From the NCBI RefSeq assembly GCF_019399895.1, contig NC_091864.1, forward strand, positions 13,184,001 to 13,248,000: a DNA stretch of 64,000 bases. The letters run 5' to 3'. This stretch comes from Cardiocondyla obscurior. Lineage: Eukaryota > Arthropoda > Insecta > Hymenoptera > Formicidae. Positions 38,501 through 51,100 of this stretch are shown in pieces. Position 1 is the first letter of the stretch; each line of letters opens with the position of its first letter. Below the pieces are notes generated by a model. The model saw only the letters and a list, made by a program, of their open reading frames with translations. It was not told the origin of the DNA and did not search any database. The position numbers and the translations under genes are program-made.

Positions 38501-41500
38501 CTCGGCGAACGTAGCGTTACATCGAAAACGAATGTAAGTCACGGATCAGTGATCCTTTCAGAGAAATGATTACCCTGCGAAGTGCAGTTTGTTCGGGCGG
38601 GGCAGTAAAGCCACGTACGTGAACGCAATCCGGCGCTTTCTCTTTGTCTAGCACCGAAGGCACGAGAGCTGCTCCGGGTTTCCCGACTACCGTTACGACG
38701 CGGTGGAAGCTCATTGCTGCAGTTAACGCAAAGAATTCTTGGAACTGCGCGTGCAATTAGTTTCCACCGCGAATCGATCGCGGCACGTAAAGCGGTGCCG
38801 TGTTCCGTCCCAGGTAATTCGCGTGAGTTATAGCTCGAAAACCCGAGAAACGCACGTGTGATCTTGAAAAATTGCCTAGCGCAACGTATCATCAGTTAAA
38901 TATTTTTCCACGAGTCTGCATTTTCGTTTTCGCGACGAGCCCAGAGGCCATCGTAAATGATGGACCGACATTATTAACAATAAGTAAAAATGATATAGAA
39001 AACATTGCTCGTTCGTAATTAAATTCACGATTAAGTGAAGACTGGGTAGAATTTTGATAAATCACGGTTGACAGGCGTACAGACGATGTTGTCGAATAAT
39101 AGAAAATTTCTTCCCCCACCTATCGCCATCGTTCGTTCTTATTTTATCTTCAAATGTGCCGATGACATTTCCGGAAAGGATTTTGAGAGAAAATTCACCT
39201 CCTGCATCTCGTGCAAATCGTGACAAATGTGGCTGCATCTGACGGAATTCTTTTTGTTCGCCGCGATGTAATGGAACGAAGATCTAATTTCGCGCATTGC
39301 GCCACGAGTGGACGTAGATAGATCCGATTGGTCGACTTAGCGCAAACCGCAAATGGCCAGGGCGATCAATCTCCATCGAACCTATTTCGACCGGATCGTC
39401 GAAGGTTTCGCGCGGTGACATTAAAGTTTGATTGCTCAACTATGAATACTCGAATGACGCGAATACTTGAAGTATCAACAAAAGGTGGAAACACGTTTAT
39501 TCCGATACGATAAAAGCCCTTCACTCGACATTCTGCTTCTCGCTCCTGCGCAATTTTTTATTTTTTTTTTTATTTTTTATTGCTGATCTCCCGCCTCTCG
39601 ACAATATTGCGTTTATGCGCAAAAGCGAGCCGTCTGTAGCTCAGGTTCGGGTATAGATTTCAGAGCATCTGTCGACGTATCGCATTCACAGTTATCGAAT
39701 GACACAATGCACATACGCGTAATTTGAGCTATTGCGGTATGGTCAAAACAGCGAACGTGTTCCGCGGATAATGTTGGATGGCGGTGGACGCTGAACGTTT
39801 GCTACATTGATGAATAGTCAGATATCTCGTTATGTTAACAAATCGAACTGCGATAATTATGCGCACTTATAATATATCTGTCAATATACTGACTCCCGTC
39901 TATCAATAATTCGGCTCCTTTTACGTAATAATTATATACCTTTTTTTTTTTTAGTCAAAGATCTCCGGTTATAATTAAATATTCACAATTCAAGAAATCG
40001 GATATCACGTGTATATACAAAATACAAAACAGCACATTATTTAATCCTCTCTCTCTCCTCCGCTCGTCGTATTTTGATTTTATCTGATTTAATTTCATTG
40101 GATTGAGTTTCATTCTTCAGCTGCGCCATTCGCACAGAGCGCATGTTATCAAATAGCCATTTGAATCCGCGATAGAAGAGGCGCCCGGGTATCGCTTGGT
40201 CGATCATAACGACTCAGCGATCATAGACGTAAATCGTTTTGAAGGCGAAGAATGGACAAAAGGGAGAGGAAGTTATATCGACAAAGGGTGCGCGGGATCG
40301 CGGTGAGATAGTCGGAAGAAAAATTTCCACGCCGAGAAACTCGCGGTGGCGGGAGAATGGATTAAAACTTCCTCATCGGCATCGGGATAATTGGTTTAGT
40401 TATCGGATCCCCCGGCAACTGTATCGTCAGCCGATGCCTCGCCGACTATCGACGTCGTTTTCTATACCTCTCCGCGTTTTCCACTTTGTGTCTAGAGAGA
40501 CACAAAGCTTCTCCTTTAATCTCGCGAAGTCGCACCGCGTCTGCTCCTTTCCGGTTCGCGTAGTTCCGCAGTAACTCACGCTCGAAATCATCCATCCGAC
40601 TTTTCCCCCTGGTACGGCGTTTTCCTTGACCCGATGACGGACATATTTTACACCGACGACTTTCCGCGAGACCTCGCAGGCGGAAAAATACGGGGGATGG
40701 GGAGGGGAAGATGATGCGCATTATTTTAGCCACCAACGTTTTGCCAGGCGTGCGAACCTTGCGAAACGTCTGCTCTAAATATTATACAAATGAACATCTG
40801 GCGATTCTCAAACACAATGACACACGCCGCACGTACTAATATAATTTAAAACAGAGAGGCGGCTAAAAATACATATTTAATTTGAATGGTAATTTAAATC
40901 ACTGCTGGTTCCGGCGGTAATCAATGCTAATTTTAATATACCTAATTTAAAAAGACCTTTTTTTTAGAAAGAAAAAACCTCTCATAAAAAGTATGAATAA
41001 GAAATTGAGAATAAAAACTGAAAACACATTTGTCGTACAAAAGCAGCAGGGGGCGGGGTTTTAAAAATAATCCTGCATTCCGCGACCTGTCTTTTAAATT
41101 CTGTTAAATCGCGAGAACGAGTCAGCGACAATCACGGATTCGAGTGTCACTTGTTAAAGCTGCAATATTTTCTCTGGCGATAGAAACGTATAAACCATAT
41201 ATATATAATCAAAAAGTGGCTCGTGCGTTAATGCGAATGAGAATGCTGTTGTTAATTGGCAAAGTATCGACATGCTCGAAACATTTATTGGCCGCTGTAT
41301 AATGCAACGTCAAACTGCGATATCAGGCTGCAATTTGGCGGCGGTTACCGGCCGTCGTTTTCCCGGACGTCCGTTGTGCACGATGGTCCGTTTCCATTTG
41401 CCTTTATCCCTTTTAATATCACTGCTTCCGTGTCCAACAGCTGGGCGTTAAGCAGATCAACGGTGCTGTCCGCGGAGTTAACGACGAAATGCAACGCACG

Positions 41501-44500
41501 TGACGATATCAACGGAATATATATGTCGCCGTTGCTTTAACGTTCGCTGCATTTTCTCTCTTTAAAGTTTGGGGGTATTATTTATTATAATTAGATCGCA
41601 AGTTTATTAAATTACTGTTTGTCAAATAAAATAAATTAACATATATAGATTTTCGTTAATTTATTATCATTAGGTTTATTACATTAAATTTGCCCAAATA
41701 AATCGTTTCGTTTATTAATTTGTTTTGCAGTTGAATCGAATAAACTATGAAATCAGCTTGCGCAAATTATTTCGATAAATAAAATGGTAAAAAAGAAAAA
41801 GAAATTGCGTGTTGTATTGTAGGTGTAACTAATGTTGTAGAAGGTCATGCTCGCATAGAAATAAGTAAAAGAACGAATACGTAACGAGAACGGAACTGGC
41901 TCCCTATCTTTCGTGGCACGATTGTCGTTGACAGGATCCATTTCTCGACGACAAAATACGGTGACCGATTTCGCATTATCGCATCGTGTCACTGCATTTA
42001 CGTGGCCTTAATTATGCGAGCGACGTATCTGTCGGCACGGGGTGCGCGGTCATTTATTGCATTCAACTCGTCGTAAGTAACGACTGCTTCATCGCGAATG
42101 CATCGGTAACATGTTTTTGATAAGCCGGCAGAGTAAAATAAATGTAGGGCAAATATCCGTGCATCTCGCAGCGAAACTGTGCTTAATTTCCATAATTTAT
42201 TTTCTTATACAAAATTTACGTTACTTTTGCGAAGTTCTTCAAACGTACCTTTAAGCTCTCTCTACGTTTAATATATATATATATATTTTTAAAGATATAT
42301 ATTTCTTTCAATAAATTTAAATGTAAAATAAATAATTTAACACTACTGATTTGTGTCACTAAGATAATCGGGTAAAATATTTCATAACTCGTTCGATTAA
42401 AGTTAAAAAATAAAATGTTCTTTGAAATTGACGACCAGAATTTTTAAGAGATTTGAAACGGTTCGTTACGACTTCTATTTCCTTTATTTTCCGTGCGAGG
42501 ACGACCTCGAAGTGTGCCGGAGGATAGAACTTTATCCTTTCCGAAGCATTATCGAAACGGACGGCGCTATCGAAACGAAAAGAACATTGTCGTAAGTGTT
42601 ATCGACAAACGCTTTTTTTTCTTCTTCCTCTTTGCCTTTTCCTTTTCCGGAACCGTTGTCTAGGAGTAAAATTGCGGCTGCATAAATTTAAAACACCTAT
42701 GCCGTGTCTTAAGATCGTTTGATAGAGAGGGCAGGCCAGTTAATCCTCCCTCGTTCCATAATGCGGTGGTCTTTGATACGAAGACCTCAGCAACGTGGAC
42801 GAAGAGACAAGTTAAAATAGTAAAAGTTTCCTAACTACGTCTGCAATCGTTACGGTGGCGAAATGAGGTAACTTTAATTGGAGCATGTAAATATACTCTG
42901 GCACCTCGTTTACTGCAAACGTTATACTTTCAGAATTAATTGCTACTTATTTATACCGGTTACGATTGTGAATTTAACAGAACTTTATTCAGCCCTCGTG
43001 AAAAGAATTTCGATGTCGTTACTTAGACAGAAATTCAAATAAAAAAAAAAAAACTTTTTTTTTTATTATTTAAAGATAACGTCAACAGTAATCAGAAGAT
43101 CGAGTATGCAAATGTGGAAAATACCGGGTGTACCGATGAAAGTAATCCTCGACAAGACCTCGATTTGTCGATTCCAATGAGAAGTTTTTCATCCATCATT
43201 TAGCTTATCTCAGTAACGGCTGTCGCGCACGCGAATGGAACATAGAATCATCCTACCTATAATTCGTTGTCAACATCGGTTTTAGCTTAAAATAGAGAAC
43301 AGAGTAATGGCGAGATAGTAAAAAAAAAAAAAAGCTCAACGGTTATCCCGCTTAAGAACGCGTTATATGTTGATCGACCTACCGCGATCAGGGCGCAATC
43401 CGCGGATTGCAAGGCTTCTATGGAAAACAAATTGTTTTCCCATTGCGTTACCAAGTGTAAGCCGCACTCACTCTAAGGCTGAATTCGTGGCAGCGATCCA
43501 GGCTGCTAATGAAAAAAGCGTGTTCTCGACAACACCGACCGTTGCGAAATTGTCGTGTTTCATTGCCACTCGAAACGAAGAGAAGTAGAAATCAATACCC
43601 GATATATATAAAATGCGACCAGAAAGTCTAGGAATCGTTAGACGTTTTTTTTTTATTATTTTTTTTCTCCCCGATTTCGATCGGTATTAAACCTGGCGAG
43701 ACAAGCGAGCTGAAATAATAACTCGAATAATGCCGACAATAACTTGAAAATATCTAAAAATAATAATTTAAAAAGAGCAATATCAAAAATTGGCTAGTTA
43801 TAATATAGTTTTAGAAAAATGTTTCCGTATAATGTGGAATAATCGGATAATTCAGCTCCTTGACGGAGCGAAATAAATCTTGGAACGGTCGTTAGACGTC
43901 ACAGATTGTTAACTACAAATGACGCCGGTACTTTGCTTTTTAGTCATTGGATGTTCAAAAAGAGGTGCATTAAAAAAGTTTAAAAGAGGATTACGCTAAT
44001 GGGCAACTCGTATCGTAATGTAAAGTACGACACGGCAACACTCTGGAATTAACTCTATTACCCCTAATATTATCATTTTACCTCTTTCAACGAGTATTTC
44101 GCGCTTTGCGTCAAATCACAATCAGAGATTACAAAATGTTCGGCACAAATAAACCATTTCCCTATAATCCGTTATATAAGCCTGTTATAATTCAATGATG
44201 CTTGCGTACTGTAACAGCTCGTACATTTTCCCAGGAGTTTATTATTCCGCTTGCAAATACGCCGGCCCTCGTGAATTTCTCGCAGCGCGTTTTAACGCTC
44301 GCGTTAATTGATTGTTTGCTTTATTACGTTGCGTTCTTAGCACTTGTTTATTATTGGCCCGATTGCTTGTATCGCGCATCAATATCATAAAGCGCAAAGA
44401 AAATTTATATTAAAAAGTTGCACGTATCACGGCTCCCACGATATTTTCGAACAAATGATGTATCACCCGCCGAACGTCTCTCTCTCTCTTCTTTTTTAGC

Positions 44501-47500
44501 GCGCGATAAAACGATGGGCGTGAAAGTTATGGTTAATGTCTATAGAAACTTTCGGCACCGAAGAAATAACAGAGAAAACTCGACACGAAGAAACTCCTGG
44601 GATCATCTTATTACTACATCGCGAGTGTCGCTTGTCGATCAAGTTCGAGACAGAATGAGGGATTACGAGTGGCAGAACGCGCTGAGCAAATCCCTACTCT
44701 GCAAACTGTCAATAACTCGTTGTCAGTCGCAGCACGTATCGTGTCTCAAAACGAGGCGACCGTATTTACGATGCGATTTCACGACGTAATAAAAAAGAAG
44801 GGGGGAGGGGTGGGAGGGGTGTACTGAAAGTAAATCGAAGAGTCCATAATTCGTCTCCGTATAACCCGTAATTCAACGCCGGAAAGTGAGATCACTCGCC
44901 GACCTTGCTTACGGCCTTTTAAAATTAATGGCGAGGTCGTATGAAGCTTAGGAAAATTGTCGTTCTCGAGGCATCGAAGGGGAGGCTCGATGAATATTTT
45001 AGATCAAGTTCGACAGGGCGAGAGTACACCGCTTAATTTGTATATATACTTCGCCCGCGCTCGATATTAATTTAATGACTCGAAGAGGGATCGATCTAAT
45101 AATTGTGATCTTGGTAATAAAGCCCAGGCAGCCTATCGGTTCAAGCCAATTATTACACGGAGCACACGGCGCATCGATTCTCGTTGAAGTGGCACGAGGG
45201 TTTGATGCAAATGGCAAATAAATCGTTTTCGCATTATTCTCCTTCTGTAATTCGACAAGTTCGATTGTTCGACGTCGATGTCACATTCGTTTCTAAAGTA
45301 GGCGTTGACATCGATCGACGTCAGGTAGGAAAACAGGCGACGGCAACTCTCGATCACTGTTGCTCGAAAGGATGATTAAACGAGATTCGATGACGGTCAT
45401 GCGAAAGCTCAGGATAATTGACCGTAGAACAAGACACGTTCGACAATTCGTCGATTAATCCCAGTCGCGTTTTCGAATTGCGAGATGATACCGGACGAAT
45501 TTCGAGGTGTTGATACGCGAAGAGGCGGACCCGATGAGTAACGAGGCGATGCATGAAGAAAGGCGCGGCGAAGTTCCCCTTTGCGGAAGTTTGTCTTTCA
45601 GGAAGATAAATAGAAGCGAAGTGGGACATGAACCTCTTTGAACCTCGTTGTCCATCCCGCGAATGTAATGTGGAACGACGACGGTGACGGGAGAATTTTC
45701 AACCTCTCCTCTCTCGCGCCCTTTTTTTTTTTTTTTTTTTTTTTTAAACCCCTCTTTCTTCCGCCCCTTCGTCGTTTCTCTCGGTTGAAGACGGAAGACA
45801 ATAAATCCTGGTGTGCAGTTACGGCACGGAGCACCGTTAACTCCCGATAATGGTTCTGTATTAGTTTCGTCTCGTTTGATCGCGAAACTTTTCTTATTCT
45901 TGCGCTGTCGGGAGAGAGTCACGTCTGGCTATAGCTCCGCGAGTTCTACTTCGCTGTTGCGCTACGAAGGACTCGAACCGAACGATCAGCTTCGATCGGT
46001 AGGTGCGCATCATTCGCACGATTGAACATACGCGATCGTGTGCATAAGGGCCTTACGTGTGCGTCGGCTCTGTCGCCTCGATTGCTCGTCGGGCAAATTG
46101 AGGATTTGTTTGCGTTGGCATCCGCGCCGGTTGTCTTGATAAATCCTTAAGCTGTCGTGTGGAAATATCGTTCCGCGTAGCACGTGTGTTTGCGAGGAAT
46201 CTACATAGCTTTAGAGCGAACGTTTCTTCATATCTGGGAATTTTCATTTTGCGCAAGATATAAAATTATAATTATAATTTGCGGTTAAACAATTCATCAG
46301 TAGCAGTAGAACTCTACTTCGATCGTAACTGCACGGAAAAGGATGTCACAGAAAGCATGTCTCTTTATTGTAGTGTCGACGAGTAACTCGCGAATGATAG
46401 CGATGTCGTAATCTTAACTTTACGAGGTCCTCGGTGTGACGTACTATGCCGATAAGCAAGAATTTATCAAGATTATGTCGCGGCAATTTAACAGTTATTA
46501 TATACAAATCTTAGAGGAAGCTTCTATAGACGGATATAGTTTTGAGAGTTTAAAATGGAAAAAGATAGGGAAATATTTTTATAAAACTAATACACAAAAT
46601 GAAAAATATATACCGTGTCGTAATCGTGTTGTTAAATATTTTAGAGCGAATAAATGTTTTCATTAAAGTTTGGACGATGGCTTTATAATGTTTTTCCAAA
46701 GAAATATCTTCCAATAATATTTTCATATGCAATGCTATAATAATTTGGAATATTATATTAATGTAAAATATTTTTAAGAGATGCTAAAAAAAACAATACT
46801 TTTTTTTTTTTACCAAAAATCTACTAAAATAAAAGCGAGTAATAATAAAATGAAAAAGGGTCGTTTCATAATATTATAATCAAATAGTAAAAATATATTG
46901 TTTCACGTGCACTGTGCACGTTAATTATTCAGTTAACTTTTAACGGCCGGTAAAAAATATTACACAGTACGTGTATTTGAAAACAAAATAGGGAAAAAAA
47001 ATTTTTATGACGTTGTATCCCATAATTGATAAATAATTTCAGTGAGGTTACAGGGAAAACGTAATTTATCGTTCTACGCCTTGTCGAAGAACTTGGCAGC
47101 GTTTCAGGTCGTTGGAAAGTTGACCGAGGTTGCACAGACGTATCGACATTTTCTGGCCGGTTGCAATCCCGCTGATAAATTACACGCTATTATTTTCGCG
47201 CAAGTTGCACGTGCTCGCCAATTTAATGACGAACGTTCGTATACATATTAATAGCTATTTATTAGAAAAACATACAAACACCGCCGCTTCGATTTGGAAC
47301 TGATAAATTAAATTACTTACACGACTTCTTCTACATGTATTAAAGCTTTGAACCGTTAACTTTTATTCTGTTTAATTAATCTTGTTTACATTACGTCCCA
47401 AAAAAAAGTTTACATATATTAAAGTCCGGTAGAGAAATTAGTGCAACGAGAGGGTCAAAGTTGGAAAACTGAAGATATGAAAAGCGACGACGATGCGTTG

Positions 47501-47997
47501 CGATGAAAAATCGCAACTTGCGACGACGATAGCGTTTCAACGGTATAATCTGCAATTGCAAAATCATCGATTCTGCATTAGACCACATGAGTAATGATAA
47601 ACAAGGTAGAAATAATTTAATCAGGATTGCGGTATGGCGTAGCGTGGCGGTTTGTCGATGCGGAATCGCACAACGTGCCGGCAGATATTTCGGTGACTGG
47701 CGAGCTATTCAAACGGACTTCCGCGGTTCGGTAGCGGGGCAGAGGAAGGTAACTTGAAAACACGTATCGCCCAGAGTTGCTTGCCTATCGCGGCTAATTA
47801 CGCGTAATGCGCCCACCGGCCGCTTTGTTGTTACACACCGCGAAACTCGTTACCGAAATTTCACGAGTTCCGCGCGCGAGTTATTACGATCGTGCGTTAT
47901 ACGTGCTATCTTGCGCTTTAATCTCTGTGCCGACATTATCCTTCTAGTATTGTTCCGATGGGAAGTCTTCCTAGGGGAAGTCGAACTTGAATTTCAA

Positions 47998-48028
<31 letters not shown>

Positions 48029-48134
48029 TCCCTGTCCCTACTTGCACGTGTATCCCTATTATATACTACTATCCTTAGACTTTGAGAATAATGCATATTC
48101 TATGTATGTATGTATAGCAACGTTCTCGTAATTT

Positions 48135-48180
<46 letters not shown>

Positions 48181-51100
48181 TTCTCTCTCTCACTTATGCA
48201 CGTTTCCACAATTTAACTCGCGAATATTATAGTACATCACGCAGTAACGAAGTCCTTTGATAAGTCCCACGGAGATTATGAAGACTTACATTCCTGTGCC
48301 GCTTTCTGTATGCATTGACCAGCGGGCATTTCTCGAGTACGCTCTCAACGATTCCTTTAGCATCGCATATAATTTCCGTGGAAAGATGTCGCAAAAATAA
48401 GTAAATGCGTTACGAAAAATCGTTTTCGCTTACAAATCGGTTGGAATTAATTAATTCCATTTTAAGTCGTCGAAAGATCCTTCTGTTTATTGAACTGAAA
48501 AGTTAATTGAGGCGCTCGTGGATATCTCGCGCCACAAATATTTGTTCCAAATCCGCTGCGATGCGCTCGCCGCGATTTACTTCCGATGACCGCGGTGGTA
48601 GTTTCCGATAGCTGCGGTATTGCTTCCGATAAGTTCGTATTATCGTAGTAGGAATCGAAGTCAGTTTCACCTCGAATGTCGAAAGGGCGCGGGAAAGCGT
48701 AGGTAGATATATATTATTCGTGTATAACAATCCGTAAGATTTCTTTCGCCGTCAAGCAGCCATTTGACGTGTATATCTCAAGTGGCAACTCGCGTGCCAC
48801 GACGCGTAGATACGAATGTAGGAAACGTGAGCGCGATGGAAAGAAAGAGACAGCGTTTTGGCGAGTGGGATTTGCATGGGACAATATCTCGTCTGATTTA
48901 TTCCCTGGAGACCAGGAGGGTGGAAAAGGGCAGACGGAGTCCGAAGGATTTATTCCTTCGGAGTTTTACGCGCAGTATCCGCGAAACACGGAGAAATAAA
49001 GAGGAGACGTTTGTCCCCACCTCCTTTCTTTGCATGGCAAGAACATCCGGTTTATTGCCAGTTGTATGTGCAGCACGCGCGACACTGGGCGCTACGCGCC
49101 GAGCGGATTTCGGCGCATCGACGCGGTGGCATCGTGCGCCACGTTAGACAATACGCGCGAGCGCGTGTTTATGGCCTTTACCGTTTAGTTTATCGGTAGA
49201 ACACTTTTCTCGGGCCTCTACTTGAGCCCTCGTGGGATTTACGGCCCGGCCCGTAAAGTCCAACTCTACTTACTCTCGCCTCTACCCTTCCCTCCCCCCC
49301 TTCCCCTTCGCGTCCCGCCTGTGACGTTCAACATCGCGACGCGAGCTCGCAATCGAGGGTCGTGACTTCGCTCGCCTGTGTGCTCGTCAGCGGATAATGT
49401 CTACCGACGACTCGTCCGCGGCTCGTTTGCGATGTCGACGTAGACTCGTTTCGCGGCAATCTCAGTGAATTGCCGTAAAAATACTCGCTCCCTTTCCCCG
49501 TCGTCCCTTATAGTCGCCCAGTCCTAAAATGTAATTCTGCCTGTCACAACGGTTTAAATGACATTATCAGAAAAGCCATTTCGGCGCGATACAACACGAC
49601 TATTGTCTGCGCTACTTGTAAAGGTCTGTGTGCTCAGTGCACAATGTAACCCTCGACAAAAGATTGCTTTCACACACCGCTATATCTGAACTTTTATACA
49701 TACGCACATACGCGATTTCGTAGTTTGAGGTCAACGCGATAACCATCGGAACGAGGGGCGATAGTGGGTTAAAGCGGCCGAAATGGGTGACCGGGCTTTC
49801 AGAACTCAGTAATTTTTGTCCTCGCTCCATTACATTTTGACCTGAAAGTAGGGACGGTGATGATTACGTTAGTTTGAAGATAAACACCGTAGAGATATAA
49901 GCGCAGTTTGCCTTAGATATTTGGATACTGTTCCTTATTAACAAATTACTTTCGAATGCTCTCAAACTAATTGATTTGTTTCCCGAGCAAAGCTCTCAAC
50001 TTTTTGTTAACAATCAGCAAATAATCTACTTTATGCGATGTAATAAACAAAATTACGATTATCTTTCGACGGCACCGGCATCATTTCTATTAGTTTTTAA
50101 ACAAGGCCACGGATCTAATCTCGATGACTCTGCATATATGCGTGAGAGGTAGAAGGGAACGGTAAGAAGTTAGTTGGAGACTTCATAGTTTATCGTTAGA
50201 TACATACATACATATATATATACATATAATATACATATATATTTATATATATATTTATATACATGTATACATATACATATAACTAAATATATATATATGT
50301 ACATACGCTTAGTTGACGAGAGTTTCATTCCGGTAAGTTCGCGCGGGTTTCCCTGTAGTAATTACTTGTAAATCTCTTACGAATAACGGCAAACGCGAGA
50401 TTAATTTCGTCTAAGAGTACATGTAATAATTGGTGTCCGCGCTGCAGAAAATATGCAGTTAAATCGTCAAATTAATTTTAAATTGTTAAAATTAAGTTCG
50501 CGTAAAACGAAACGTTGAGCGAGCTTTCAAGAAATATGAAAAGTTTATTATATATTAATACATCAGCATGCTGCGATCGGGCGGGCTAAAAAGAAACTGC
50601 GCACATTCGGGGGGGAAGGGGGGGTTTAATTTTTCTTCTCGAAATTCCAGCTGCGCTTTCTTATTTGTGTCGAAGCTGCAGAAACTTTTATTTCATTTTA
50701 CCGATTCTACAAGCATCAGGATCAAATGTCTAAACTTTTTCGCCGTGTACGCATACAAATGTACATGCACAGCTATTTTGCTCGAACGTGAATTATTTAT
50801 ACAAACGTGATTGAATTGAAAATTGTTTCTCTCCAACATCCCGTGAAGCGGAGGAGAAGCTCCTTTATAGTAATACTTGAAACGTTTCATCGGAAACTTG
50901 ATTAAAACTGATACAAAGTTGTTAAGATTAATTAATTGATTTTATGCTTTCGCGTACCTGGCAGAGTCGATGAAAAGCTCCATCAAATTTAATGATAAAT
51001 GTCGTATTTAATTATATTCTACTCTTTTGATGCACGCGATGCATGCATACACATGTGTGCATACACATATATGTAACGAAATAAATTAAAATAAAATGAT

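Noticed and set aside
40446..40736. 96-codon minus-strand frame with a charged, helix-like end
   Set aside because: It lies in the dpr intron and overlaps a hairpin. The only donor-like GTGAGT cuts it after DDFE and no fitting partner exon was found.
44418..44789. 123-codon plus-strand frame
   Set aside because: No domain, Arg/Ser-rich in keeping with the local sequence, inside the dpr intron.
45455..45922. 155-codon minus-strand open frame, the longest in the window
   Set aside because: It runs through the T tract at 45722-45745 as poly-Lys, has no domain and no splice support, and overlaps other equally long frames. Chance.
48288..48400. Minus-strand open stretch ending at a good donor (GGAAT|GTAAGT)
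   Set aside because: It lacks an acceptor with a pyrimidine tract and its phase fits neither dpr nor the unrecognised gene.
48764..49147. 127-codon plus-strand frame
   Set aside because: Arg/Thr-rich, overlaps another long frame on the same strand, no domain and no supporting signals.
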